A DNA stretch of 64,000 nucleotides. Origin: Deltaproteobacteria bacterium (GTDB lineage Bacteria > Myxococcota_A > Polyangia > HGW-17). The translations under genes were made by a program, and so were the position numbers. The notes beneath the pieces were generated by a model that saw only the letters and a list, made by a program, of their open reading frames with translations, was not told the origin of the DNA and ran no database searches. Every line of letters starts with the position of its first letter. Within the stretch, counting starts at the first letter, position 1. Where the stretch lies: NCBI GenBank assembly GCA_016937155.1, contig JAFGWM010000046.1, positions 1 to 64,000 on the forward strand, given 5' to 3'. Below, in pieces: positions 8,171 to 18,700 of the stretch.

Positions 8171-9976
8171 TTATTCTTTTTCCGGATTAGAGTTTACTGC
8201 AATCCCCAGTTCCTGAAGCTGCTTTTCAAGAACCCTTGTGGGTGCATTTGTCATGAGATCAGCTCCATTTACAGATTTTGGAAAAGCAATGACATCCCTG
8301 ATTGATTCTGCACCTGTAATAATCATTGCCAGTCTGTCCAGTCCTGCTGCAAAACCGGCATGAGGTGGAACACCATACTTAAATGCTTCCAGAAGGAATC
8401 CGAACAGTTGCTGTGCCTGTTCATCTGCAATTCCAAGAGATTTGAATACTTTGGCCTGTATTTCTGAGTCGTGAATACGAACACTGCCTCCACCTACTTC
8501 GTTACCGTTAATTACAAGATCATATGCCATTGCTTTTACAGAGCCCTGCTGTTCAGTACCCAGTTTTTCCAGATCTTCACGAACCGGATGTGTGAAGGGA
8601 TGATGGCTTGACACCCATTGTCCTTCAGATGACTTTTCGAACATTGGAAATCTGGTCACCCATAGAGCGCTGAATGAGCCAGGCGGAATGATATTCAATA
8701 TTTTTGCGATATGTCTCCTCAGATTATCCATAACCTTGTGAGTAACTGCCGTTTCATCAGCTACAATGAAAACAGTGTCATCAACTTCAACTGACATAGT
8801 GTTTTTGAGTATTTCCGTTTTTTCCGGTGTAAGAAATTTAGCCACACTTCCAGTAAAGGCTCCGTCCGCTCCAAGTTTAAGCCAGATAAGCCCCTTTGCC
8901 TGACCAATTTCTTCTTTTTTCACAAATTCAGTTAGTTCATCAATTTTTTTCCTGCTGAAAAAAGAAGCACTTTTAGGAATACAAATTCCCTTTACAAGAA
9001 AACTGTTTTGAGCTGCTTTTTCCAGGATTCCAATTCCACTCTCGGATGCAAATTTGTTCAGATTGACATGGGGAATACCAAAACGAGTATCGGGCTTATC
9101 ACAACCGTAAAGTGACATTGCCTGTTCCCATTCCATTTTCTGAAAAGGAACCGAATTGAATTTCAGTCCTGTTTCGGTAAATGCCTGAATTATCATTGCT
9201 TCCACCAAGTTCATTATGTCATTTTCATCAGCAAAAGACATTTCCAAATCAATCTGAGTAAATTCAAGTTGTCTATCCTGCCGGGGATCTTCATCCCTGA
9301 AACATTTCGCTATCTGAAAATATTTTTCCATTCCAGCTACCATAAGGAGCTGTTTATATATCTGGGGTGATTCAGCTAGCGCATAAAACTGGCCCTGATT
9401 AAGCCTGCTCGGGACAAGAAAATTTCTAGCGCCACCCGGTGTATACTTAACCATATACGGTGTTTCAATTTCGAGAAATCCATCCCCGGTCAAATATTTT
9501 CTAATGGCACTGACAAATTTGGAGCGCATGATCAGATTTTTTTGAACACTGGTTCTTCTTAAATCCAGATATCTGTACTTAAGCCTGGTTTCCAGAGTGG
9601 ATGATATATCATCTCTGATAGGGAAGGGGAGTGGCTCCGATCGGGAGTATATATTCAATTCTGAAACATCAACTTCAATTTCACCGGTTTTAATTTTTCC
9701 AGTTTTATTCTTATCACCACGAGAGATTACTGTTCCTCTGACTGAAACTACATCTTCATATCGTAACTGTTGAGCGCGACTTTGAAGATCTCCCTCTTTC
9801 TCCTGAAGAAACACAAGTTGAGTAATTCCTTCCCTGTCTCTAAGATCCACAAAAACAGCTCCACCAAGATTTCTTCTTGATGCAACCCAACCAATTAATA
9901 TCACTTCTTTTCCTGCATCCCTGGATGTTAAAGAATTGCAGTTATGAGTTCTGTCCCTAAGAGTGTAATCTGACAT
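8171..9976 (-). CDS. aspS: Aspartyl-tRNA synthetase
   Basis: This 601-aa class II aminoacyl-tRNA synthetase charges tRNA with aspartate in the cytosol. The N-terminal OB-fold anticodon-binding domain begins LIGWVASRRNLGG. The catalytic domain contains the motif 2 region CFRDEDPRQDRQLEFTQIDL. Motif 3 is near the end (FAAGLDRLAMIITG, followed by RDVIAFPK). The bacterial GAD insertion domain is present between motifs 2 and 3 and the length is usual for the bacterial type. It could be discriminating or non-discriminating (Asp/Asn), which cannot be read here. The gene starts 31 bp after the acetyl-CoA carboxylase stop on the same strand, with GGAG before ATG. It probably shares the fatty-acid operon transcript, at least in part. 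Confidence 0.97.
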   Translation of the reverse strand: MSDYTLRDRTHNCNSLTSRDAGKEVILIGWVASRRNLGGAVFVDLRDREGITQLVFLQEKEGDLQSRAQQLRYEDVVSVRGTVISRGDKNKTGKIKTGEIEVDVSELNIYSRSEPLPFPIRDDISSTLETRLKYRYLDLRRTSVQKNLIMRSKFVSAIRKYLTGDGFLEIETPYMVKYTPGGARNFLVPSRLNQGQFYALAESPQIYKQLLMVAGMEKYFQIAKCFRDEDPRQDRQLEFTQIDLEMSFADENDIMNLVEAMIIQAFTETGLKFNSVPFQKMEWEQAMSLYGCDKPDTRFGIPHVNLNKFASESGIGILEKAAQNSFLVKGICIPKSASFFSRKKIDELTEFVKKEEIGQAKGLIWLKLGADGAFTGSVAKFLTPEKTEILKNTMSVEVDDTVFIVADETAVTHKVMDNLRRHIAKILNIIPPGSFSALWVTRFPMFEKSSEGQWVSSHHPFTHPVREDLEKLGTEQQGSVKAMAYDLVINGNEVGGGSVRIHDSEIQAKVFKSLGIADEQAQQLFGFLLEAFKYGVPPHAGFAAGLDRLAMIITGAESIRDVIAFPKSVNGADLMTNAPTRVLEKQLQELGIAVNSNPEKE

Positions 9977-10007
9977 TTTTTATCTCCTGCCTTGAGAAAA
10001 ACAGGAA

Positions 10008-13000
10008 TCAGGAGATGCCTGTTTTGCTTCTCAGAAAGTCGATAATATATTGTCTCAGGGAAGAAGGTTCAATAACAGATTTTAGTGATCCGACCCTCGC
10101 AGCCCTTTCAACACTATGAACGGTATCAAAATTTTCTGCCAGTTCATTGCTTAATTCAGCGTTAAGTCTTGTTCTTAATTCGATTAATTCAGCTTCCAGA
10201 ATAATTTTTTCTCTGCCTTTTGCGACATTTATTTTCTTTTTTATCGAGATTACTTCTGGATTTTTTTCAATCTGTCTTAGGGTTTGAGATGCAAAAACAA
10301 CATTTGCGGCGGCTTTTCCACCAATTACTGATGCAAAACTACCTTTTAGAGCAACTGCTTCCATGGAATCATTCAGAGCAGTTGAGAAAACAACATAGGC
10401 TCCTCCGTGATATCTGGACAGAACCACTAAAAGTACCGGCCCCTTAAAATTAACCATTGCGCGTCCAATTTCTGCTCCATGGACAAGCTGCCATTTGCGC
10501 AGACTTTCAGGAGAACCGTCAAAGCCACTGAGATTAGCAAAAATTATCAGAGGCATCTGTCCGTTGAATGCGTTTATTCCTCTGGCGAGTTTGTAGCTTC
10601 CGCGAGGAAAAAGTGTGGAAGGACTCCAGCTTTCAGGACCATCTGGTGGAATTACACCAATTCTGGGAGTTGATGACGCATCTATACCTAAAAACCCAAC
10701 AGCAATCCCTCCAATTCTTGTTTCCCATACAAAGACTCCCTCAGCACCATCTCCTATGAATGACCACCTGTCTATTAAAGGAGCATCTGTATCCTTAGTG
10801 GCATCCATTACCGGCTTAACACTGAACTGTCTTTTGCGTCCGGGATTTATAGTTTCATCAAAAATTGCTCCCACCGTGGAGAAAGAATGGTTGAATTCAA
10901 AAGGATAAGGCCAGGAACTGATATCTCTTGAATCTGAATCTTTAGATAAGATTTTATTGATGTTATTCAAGTTTGGAATCACTAGAGATGCATGTTCAAG
11001 TAAAAGATGATGCCCGTCTGCAAGGTCATCAACAAGTGCCTGAGCTTGTCCGGTGGGTCCCATGATACGCTCTCCTCCACCTATTCCCAGGTTGTCTTCA
11101 GCACTTATGGCACCACTAAAATCCAGCGCCCTTTTTCCTGTAAGAACCATTGAACCATCCTGAGTCATAACAAGGAAGCCTTTTGTGGTGTTTATCATAG
11201 TGGCTTCAGCATCAAAATAGCTTTGAGCTCCAACATTGACTCCTGCAACAAGGATATCGATTATTCCTTCATTTTCAGTGAAATCTACTATTTTTCTTAA
11301 GACTTTGGCAGTCCAGTCAAGATTCTCTGTTCCACTGTTGAAATCAATTTTAGCCCCGGCGCTTACCGGAAGCCAGTAAACACTCAAATGTTTCTTCTCA
11401 GCCAGCTCCAGAGCTGCAATTATTCTTCTGCATTCCTCTTCGGAGAGAGACCCCATATTTTTCAGTGGATTTGATATTATTACAACCCTCTCAAGACCAT
11501 CAGGGTGTGAAGGAACTGGAATAGAGAGTACTCCGAAGACAATACTCTGATTCAGATTACTTCGCTCTTCCATCTGGAAGAAATGCTGCTCTCCTGAAGA
11601 TGGATCGATCAGAATTTCATATTGGAGGAACTTCCCTGTACTTTTTCCATTAAGATCCCTGGATATAATTCTCAAAATAGACTGAGGTGAATTCAGCCCT
11701 TTTCGTCTTGCTTTTATTTCCTGCTTCTCTTCTTCATTTAATGGTTTAACTACGTATTCCTCATCAGGGATTTTATCAAAATGAAATCCTTCATTTCCTC
11801 TGCCACGAATTTTGAAAGTTAGATTATATATTCCGTTTTTAACACGTTTTGAACTGTAAACAGTAACCTGCTCAAGTCCAAGTCTTGCACCGTGTGGTGT
11901 AAGTTCCATCGCAATCAGTTTAAGTTCCTCTTCAGTTAGTGTTGGAAGGGGAGAAACATGCATAATAAGATGGTTCCAGTGAAGACGTTCATGGTAACTT
12001 TTTCCAAACTGGGCATTTCGTATGGATTGGCACGCGTTTCTGAAAGCATTTTCTACTTCAGGCAGGCCTTTAACACCGTCTTTTTGTTCAAGCATAGGGT
12101 TTGTTACTTCAGAAAAAGCCACAATTCGTTTATCTTCAGGAACATCTCCGGCTTTTGCTTCGAAAAGGTGAACACCATTTTCAAAAGAAATACGTTTCAT
12201 CCTAAAATCGGAAAATCTCCAGAGTTTCATTCTTCTGGCACTTGCGGGATGTAACCCACAGAGTGTGAGGTCCTCAACATATGCGCTGCCAATCGGACTT
12301 CTAAATATTCTGCTTTCTCCGGTTTCCAGTGTGGTCAATACAATTTCCCTGAATCCAGGTGCGTTTTTGTTGAAGATTCCTGACTCATTTCCGGAACACC
12401 TGTTATTACTGGAACATACTATTTCCAGAGCCTGCCCTGAAAGATTTCTCAGCGATTTTATGAGTGTTTCAAAATCGTCAGCACCATTATAAATTACAAG
12501 ATATCTTGTTCCGGATTCTCTTGAATTATCATCAAAAACGGTGAAACTGGTTGTTGCATACGGAATATCTTTAACAGGGCTACAACTGCAGACATATTCC
12601 CCCCAGTATCTCGTAACAAGAATACCGGGAATGTTGTTTTTCATTAGAGTTTGTGAGGATATTTTCTCAATTCCGGAGATATCTTCAGACGGAAGTTTCA
12701 GTAGTGCATCCTTTATGGTGCTTTCATTAAATTTTTTTCCTGACAGATATGATGATAATTCTTTCTTCATTTTCTCATTTAGTGAAAATACGGAAGGGAT
12801 TTCATACAGAAAACTTCTTATGCTTTCAGCAAGATCTGTCTGGTTAGTACTGCCTTTAACATCAATTGAAAAAATATGGAGCGCTTCATAAAGTTCAGAA
12901 GGCGGTGATGGTAACTGAGGCTTCTCAAATCCACTGAGAAAAGTCAGTAGATCGACCAGAGCTCTTCTTTTGAGAGAACTGGTGTTGAGTACATTTCTCA

Positions 13001-15404
13001 GTCTGTAAAGAGCATAAGTGAACGGGTATCCCAGTTCCATTTTGCCTGCACCGAAACACCTGATGATATCTATCAGTTTATTTTTAAACTCATCTGGAAG
13101 TGAATGGATCATTCCCGAAGGTCTTCTTATAAGAACACTTAATAGAGCGCGTCCACTTCCAAGCTTATCCTGACCCGAAACAACGGGAAATATCCTTTGT
13201 GGACTGGTAACTTCAAAGAGTTTCCCGGTAAGGATGAGTTCTCTGTAAATCATATTTACAGCATTTTCAAGAAGACTCTCAGGGGTTGAAGCCAGAATTT
13301 TCAGGGCAGTATCTATTTCCTTATCGGAGCATTCGTAACCGAACAGGGCTCCATGAACCATATCAATTGCATCGGAGTAGGAAGGAGGTGATGCGAAGGC
13401 ATCAAGTGTCATCTCATTGTTTTCATGGGGTTCTGAACCTGTCATTCTCAATAGGGTGCCCCCTGCAAAAACCTGAGAACCAGGATGAACTTCAACTTTT
13501 TCAACATTTCCTGATTCCTGAGCAAAAACGATCAACTCCATTTTCATGGCTTCGAGAGTGAACAGTTTTTGCCCTTCTTTTACCTCATCACCAACTTTTA
13601 CGTGAACTGATGTTACAATTGAAGGTGAAGGTGAACGCACCACACCTTTTTCCTGCATTCTCACCGCGAGAGTATAGCCATTTATTGTGGTACGCCATTC
13701 TCCTTTTCTGTACTCCCATGTGAAAAGGAAATTCCCTTTGTATGTTTCCATTGACGCATAATTCTTTTGAGAATCCTGTTTCCAGTGAATGAATACAAGG
13801 TTTCCATTTTTATCAGATACAAGATATTTCTCGATATCCAGACGCTGAACCTTAAATGACGTGGAGACTTGTGATTTCATGTTAAGAAAATCAATGGGCT
13901 CATCAATCCCACTTAAAAGAGGTCTTATTGCAAAATTATTTACATTTTCCTGCTCCCTTCTGGAATGTTCTAAAATGCTGGTTGCAAGATGGCAGGGTAA
14001 AAAGAGCTCTTCTGGAATGTTCTTGTATTCAGGTAATAACAACCTATCAGTCAGATCAGTTGTGATTTTCCCGGTTTTGAACTCGTCTCTCGAAATCAGA
14101 TATGAAATAAATTCAAGATTTGTTGAGCCACCGTCTATTGAAATTTTGGTTTCATTAATACTTCTTTTCAGTCTTGCGAGACTCTGTAGACGATCACTTC
14201 CCACTGAAATTATCTTGGCAATCATCGGATCATATTTTGATGAGACGTTATCCCCTGATTCCATATTTCCATCAATTCGGATTCCAGGACCGGTTCCATA
14301 ATGGAGATGTGAAATGACACCCGGCGCGGGCAGAAAGTCATGTATGGGATCCTCTGCATAAATTCTTGCTTCAAATGCATGTCTTACAGGGTTTGTTTTT
14401 TCTCTAATCTCATACCCCTGTGCTGCTCTCAACTGAAGAGAAACAAGATCTATACCAAATGCTTCTTCAGTAACACCATGCTCAACCTGAAGTCTTGGAT
14501 TCATTTCCAGAAACCATGGCTGGTTCTCAGAATCCAGCATATACTCGACGGTTCCAGCACTGAAATAGTTAACTGCTTTACCAAGAATTGCAGCCCAGTT
14601 TTGGAGGCACTCAGCAAGTTTTTCTCCAATTCCTGGAGCGGGAGCCTCCTCTATGACTTTCTGTCTTCTTCTCTGGAGCGAACATTCACGCAAGCCAAAG
14701 GTGGAAATGTTACCGAAGGCATCGGCAAAAATTTGAACTTCAATGTGTCGTCCCCCGGAAAGATATTTCTCCATAAAGATGTCACCAGGGGCTTCCATCA
14801 TAACTCCGCTGAGTGCATCATCAAACTCTTCAGGTCTGTTTACAATTCTTATTCCACGTCCGCCACCCCCACCGGATGCCTTAAGTATAAGTGGATACCC
14901 TATCTTTTCAGCACTTTCTGATAGCTCAGATTTTTTAGAGGACATCACCCAGGGGATAACACTTATCTTCTCTTGCTCAGCTAAAAGTTTGGATTCAATT
15001 TTATCGCCAAGTTTTCTGATTGCATTATGGTCCGGTCCGATAAACAGTATTCCGGCTTCACAAAGCAATTCTGGAAGCAGTGGATTCTCAGATGCAAACC
15101 CCCATCCCGGCCAGACAGCGTTAATTTTATCTCCAAGAAAAACTTCAATAAGTTCTTTATCCACATGATATGGTTTAGCGGTGTTTCTTAGCCTTTTTAC
15201 TGTAATGTTGTCGTCCTTGATATTCAAATGGTCGTCTTCCTGCAGATACAACACGCCTTTTATTGATGTTCCATACTGGGAATTATAATCCTGCAGTCCA
15301 CGCAGAAATCTGGAAGCTGCTTCACCACGGTTAAAAACAGCAATTTTCCCGTTATCCGGGAGAAATTTCAAATTGGAATTAATAACGGTCTTTTTCTTTT
15401 TCAT
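10008..15404 (-). CDS. Single-chain multidomain acetyl-CoA carboxylase (eukaryote-like)
   Basis: The 1798-aa protein carries all carboxylase parts in one chain. About 1-480: biotin carboxylase (GKIAVFNRGEAASRFLRG at the start, ATP-grasp loop GGGGRGIR near 180, EMNPRLQVEHGVTEE). About 590-660: biotinyl domain with EAMKMEL and biotin-accepting Lys621. About 680-1180: a central region without a recognisable catalytic motif, placed like the ACC central domain. About 1230-1790: both carboxyltransferase halves (GVNVGAQSYFDAEATM; then NLSGFDGSPE and YHGGAYVVFSTALN). Order and CT signatures resemble eukaryotic ACC rather than the usual four-subunit bacterial AccABCD. The predicted reaction is acetyl-CoA to malonyl-CoA; propionyl-CoA use cannot be excluded. 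ATG directly follows the acpS stop and GGAG lies upstream, so translation is coupled to it. Confidence 0.9.
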   Translation of the reverse strand: MKKKKTVINSNLKFLPDNGKIAVFNRGEAASRFLRGLQDYNSQYGTSIKGVLYLQEDDHLNIKDDNITVKRLRNTAKPYHVDKELIEVFLGDKINAVWPGWGFASENPLLPELLCEAGILFIGPDHNAIRKLGDKIESKLLAEQEKISVIPWVMSSKKSELSESAEKIGYPLILKASGGGGGRGIRIVNRPEEFDDALSGVMMEAPGDIFMEKYLSGGRHIEVQIFADAFGNISTFGLRECSLQRRRQKVIEEAPAPGIGEKLAECLQNWAAILGKAVNYFSAGTVEYMLDSENQPWFLEMNPRLQVEHGVTEEAFGIDLVSLQLRAAQGYEIREKTNPVRHAFEARIYAEDPIHDFLPAPGVISHLHYGTGPGIRIDGNMESGDNVSSKYDPMIAKIISVGSDRLQSLARLKRSINETKISIDGGSTNLEFISYLISRDEFKTGKITTDLTDRLLLPEYKNIPEELFLPCHLATSILEHSRREQENVNNFAIRPLLSGIDEPIDFLNMKSQVSTSFKVQRLDIEKYLVSDKNGNLVFIHWKQDSQKNYASMETYKGNFLFTWEYRKGEWRTTINGYTLAVRMQEKGVVRSPSPSIVTSVHVKVGDEVKEGQKLFTLEAMKMELIVFAQESGNVEKVEVHPGSQVFAGGTLLRMTGSEPHENNEMTLDAFASPPSYSDAIDMVHGALFGYECSDKEIDTALKILASTPESLLENAVNMIYRELILTGKLFEVTSPQRIFPVVSGQDKLGSGRALLSVLIRRPSGMIHSLPDEFKNKLIDIIRCFGAGKMELGYPFTYALYRLRNVLNTSSLKRRALVDLLTFLSGFEKPQLPSPPSELYEALHIFSIDVKGSTNQTDLAESIRSFLYEIPSVFSLNEKMKKELSSYLSGKKFNESTIKDALLKLPSEDISGIEKISSQTLMKNNIPGILVTRYWGEYVCSCSPVKDIPYATTSFTVFDDNSRESGTRYLVIYNGADDFETLIKSLRNLSGQALEIVCSSNNRCSGNESGIFNKNAPGFREIVLTTLETGESRIFRSPIGSAYVEDLTLCGLHPASARRMKLWRFSDFRMKRISFENGVHLFEAKAGDVPEDKRIVAFSEVTNPMLEQKDGVKGLPEVENAFRNACQSIRNAQFGKSYHERLHWNHLIMHVSPLPTLTEEELKLIAMELTPHGARLGLEQVTVYSSKRVKNGIYNLTFKIRGRGNEGFHFDKIPDEEYVVKPLNEEEKQEIKARRKGLNSPQSILRIISRDLNGKSTGKFLQYEILIDPSSGEQHFFQMEERSNLNQSIVFGVLSIPVPSHPDGLERVVIISNPLKNMGSLSEEECRRIIAALELAEKKHLSVYWLPVSAGAKIDFNSGTENLDWTAKVLRKIVDFTENEGIIDILVAGVNVGAQSYFDAEATMINTTKGFLVMTQDGSMVLTGKRALDFSGAISAEDNLGIGGGERIMGPTGQAQALVDDLADGHHLLLEHASLVIPNLNNINKILSKDSDSRDISSWPYPFEFNHSFSTVGAIFDETINPGRKRQFSVKPVMDATKDTDAPLIDRWSFIGDGAEGVFVWETRIGGIAVGFLGIDASSTPRIGVIPPDGPESWSPSTLFPRGSYKLARGINAFNGQMPLIIFANLSGFDGSPESLRKWQLVHGAEIGRAMVNFKGPVLLVVLSRYHGGAYVVFSTALNDSMEAVALKGSFASVIGGKAAANVVFASQTLRQIEKNPEVISIKKKINVAKGREKIILEAELIELRTRLNAELSNELAENFDTVHSVERAARVGSLKSVIEPSSLRQYIIDFLRSKTGIS

Positions 15405-15785
15405 TCAGTTCTCCAGCACAACCATTGCCACTGCAAGATTTTTCTCATGGGATATTGAAACCCACATGTTTTGTATTCCAGCTCCGGTTGCTACATCCTT
15501 TATTCTTCCCGTGAGAGATATGGATGGGGCACCAGATTGAAGTTTCAGAATTTCTATATTTCTGTAATCACCAGGACTGATTTTAAAAAACAGGTATGGT
15601 GATATAGCTTTTATAAATGCCTCTTTTGCAGCATACCTTCCAGCCAGTTTTTCTGAGCTTTTTTGAGGACCGGAAAAACAGATCCGAATCTCATTTTCAG
15701 TGAACGCTTTAATGATGAAAGCATCAGTCGACGTTTTTTCAAAAATTTGAGTTTCTGCTATATCTGTTCCAATACCGGCAATCAT
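15405..15785 (-). CDS. acpS: Holo-[acyl-carrier-protein] synthase
   Basis: A 126-aa protein of normal AcpS length. It has the N-terminal GIGTDIAE motif (metal-binding Asp8), the second signature RYAAKEAFIKA, and a late ISHEKN. AcpS transfers 4'-phosphopantetheine from CoA to a serine of acyl carrier protein. Its ATG overlaps the FAS stop codon (TAATG), and its own TGA is immediately followed by the carboxylase ATG, so all three are likely made together. The FAS here lacks the C-terminal phosphopantetheinyl transferase domain of fungal FAS. A separate AcpS is therefore expected, as in mycobacteria, where acpS lies next to fas. Confidence 0.94.
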   Translation of the reverse strand: MIAGIGTDIAETQIFEKTSTDAFIIKAFTENEIRICFSGPQKSSEKLAGRYAAKEAFIKAISPYLFFKISPGDYRNIEILKLQSGAPSISLTGRIKDVATGAGIQNMWVSISHEKNLAVAMVVLEN

Positions 15786-18700
15786 TATTCCCCCAGAAGA
15801 TAATTTATTTCATCGGATTCAGATGAATGAGGTTTCTCACGATTCAGATTTAGAAGTGGTCTCAGACCGAGATCAGTTTCGACAAAACGCATGTTCATTG
15901 AGCGGCGTATCAAAAGTTTATTGTATTCGGTGCACTGGTTCTTATCAAGAATGCTGTTAAGTATTGATGGGTTAATAACCAGCATCATTGAGGATACATG
16001 ACCAAATCCAAGAGTGCTTATCAGTGCTGCCTTGTATCGGGACTGAGGAACTCTGACTCTCGATGAGGGGTAAATAAGATGTTCAATTGAATCCATTTTT
16101 ACGTCAGGATTATCAAGATTCAAATGAGGTGGCACAATTGAATCCCTCATGGATTGAATAACTCCGTTCAACTGAAATGCTGCAGCTCCCCCTTTGGGAT
16201 GACCGGTTACTGCTTTTTGACTTATAACAAGGGCAGGATTAGATTTATCTCTTCCCATTTTTTTAAATATCTCTGAGTAAATACCTGATTCATGAGGATC
16301 ATTCACTGGGGTGGATGTCCCATGCATGCTGACCACTGCAATATCATTAATGTCCAGATTGTATTTTGAAAGAGCCCGCCCAAGAAATCCGTTTTCTCCT
16401 TTATAAGCAACTGACAGAAGTCCGAATCCCGGTGCTGGAATTGATTTGGAATGGCCATCTCCAAAAGTCCAGCCACCTCCCAAAATCGCATATACGGGTA
16501 ATCCAAGTGAGAGCGCTGTATCAAGTTTTGTAATCATTACAGCGCCTCCTCCCTGACTTTCTACAAATCCTTTTCTGTGTGTATCATGGGGTCTGGACAT
16601 TCTGGCTGGGGATATCCCGGCGGTATTCATAAAATCCACGTCAACGGTTGCAGCCATATCATCAAATCCTACAGTTCCCGCATAACTTAAATCGTCACAA
16701 GCTCCCGCAAACATAACATCAGCTTTTCCTGTTATTATTTTTTCCATGGCGCTCTCAATGGAAACGCCTGCTGTAGCGCATGCCGCAACAGGAGAAATCA
16801 TAGGACCGTGATTTCCAAGAACTTCCTGTGATACGTGTCCGGGACCAACATTTCCCAGACTTTCCTGAAGAGAAACAGGATCCCTCTGTACTCCTCGCAC
16901 GGGATCTGTATAAAGCCTGATTAGTCTCTCCATACCACCGATACCTGTACCAATAGAGTTGCCGGTTCTTGATGTATGAATTCTGCTGTTTAGTTCAGAT
17001 GTTGTTATCATTGCCCTGTTGATGGCTCTCATGACTGTGTAAAGCATAAACTGAGAATTCCGGTCAATGTCATTTGCGTCACCTTCACTCAGACCGAAAT
17101 TTCTGCAATCCCATCCGTCAGGAACCATTCCTGCAACTGTATTTTTCATTTTTCTTCTTACCGGAACAGAAATTACAGATCCTTTTTTCTTCTTCAGGCT
17201 GTAACCGGATTCAGAGTGGGAAACGATAGATAAATTATCTCCTTCTGATGCTTTTAGAAGTCTAACTGTTTCCTCGGATTCCACATTGAAGTACAGGTCT
17301 TCAGTTAATGTAATATTTTCAAACGATGGATAATCAGGAATTTCAGGAGATTCATTTGTTTTAAATCTAATACCTGTAATGTCTTTAAATATATTACCAA
17401 ATTTCTTGACTGCATCTCTTTCAGATATCTGATTTCCTTCGCTATCTGTATAATATCCCTTTTGTGAATCCCATTTTATTTTCCCTGTTTCAACTGCAAG
17501 TTTAAAAATGCCCTTATCGCTTAAAGTGCCGGATTGCTCAATATCCCATCTCGCATCTTCATCTCCATATGGGCCTATTTCACCATATCCGCATACGACA
17601 ATAATTTCGGATGAAGGTATAGTCAGGTTTGGTTTCTTAGATCCAGTCAACTCAGTCATCCTGGAATTACCCCGGAATATTGGAAGTGAATCAGACTCAG
17701 GAATAAACCCAGGAACCCTGGATGATTTTTGAGATTGAAGTGTACTCCTTATTTCTCTTAGTCTGGTTCCCCAGTCAGGAATTGAACTTATCCCACCTGT
17801 TATATCAACCTCAATGGATTCCGGATGGTCTACAGAAAGTTGACCCAGTGTTGAGAGAAAAAGCCCCATTTCCTGGGAGGACCATGTTTTAATTCCCAGT
17901 TTTTCTTCAAGTACACCAGCTAAAGAGTCCTGTGCCCCCATTAACCCTGTTCCCCGTACCCAACCTATTACAGCTCCACAGATCCAGGTGTTATTGTTCA
18001 GTAATGGTTCACTGTGCCACTTGTTGAGCAGTACTCTCAAGCCTGCCTTTGTTTCACCATACAAACCATCTCCTCCCATTGCACCCTGATTTGGACTCAT
18101 GGGAAGAATTATTTTAAGCGGTGACGCGTGAGAGTTTTCTGACCATAATTGCGCCATTATTCCAGTCATTGCTACAATACCGGTAAGATTTACGCGAATT
18201 ACTGAATCAAAATCAAATGACACATCCCCTGAAAAACCATTTTTTGCCTGAGCTGCAAATGGATATACAGAAACGTTTTCGGAACTTTTCAGTTTATCAA
18301 TGGACCAAATGGAGAAATTTCTTACGTCTTCAAAATTGCCCTGTCTGAACGGCACAATATGCAGTTCGGAATTTTTCACGCATGTCTTCCTGAAAATTTC
18401 AGCAAACCATTTAACCCTCTTTTCATTAAGGGAACTAACCCCAACCACAGCTTTTTTCCCTGACCTGAGAACATTTTTCATTATCTCAAGTGCAATGGAT
18501 CCTGGCCCGGCTCCGGTGATAACTGCGTCGAATTTTTCAACATCCAGTTTAATTCTGACGGAATTGATCTCTGAATTCATAGGGGTTTTAGCAGGAAGAT
18601 TTTTAAGAATTTCAGTATTTGCGGCTCCCCTCTTTATTGTATCAATGCAACTGGAGTATAATTTTTTCCGTTCATTATCAGATTTGTTCATATACCAGTT

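Noticed and set aside
10220-15168. Several plus-strand frames of 60-190 residues inside the carboxylase gene
   Set aside because: They are shadows of the 1798-aa minus-strand protein, whose motifs are conserved and continuous.
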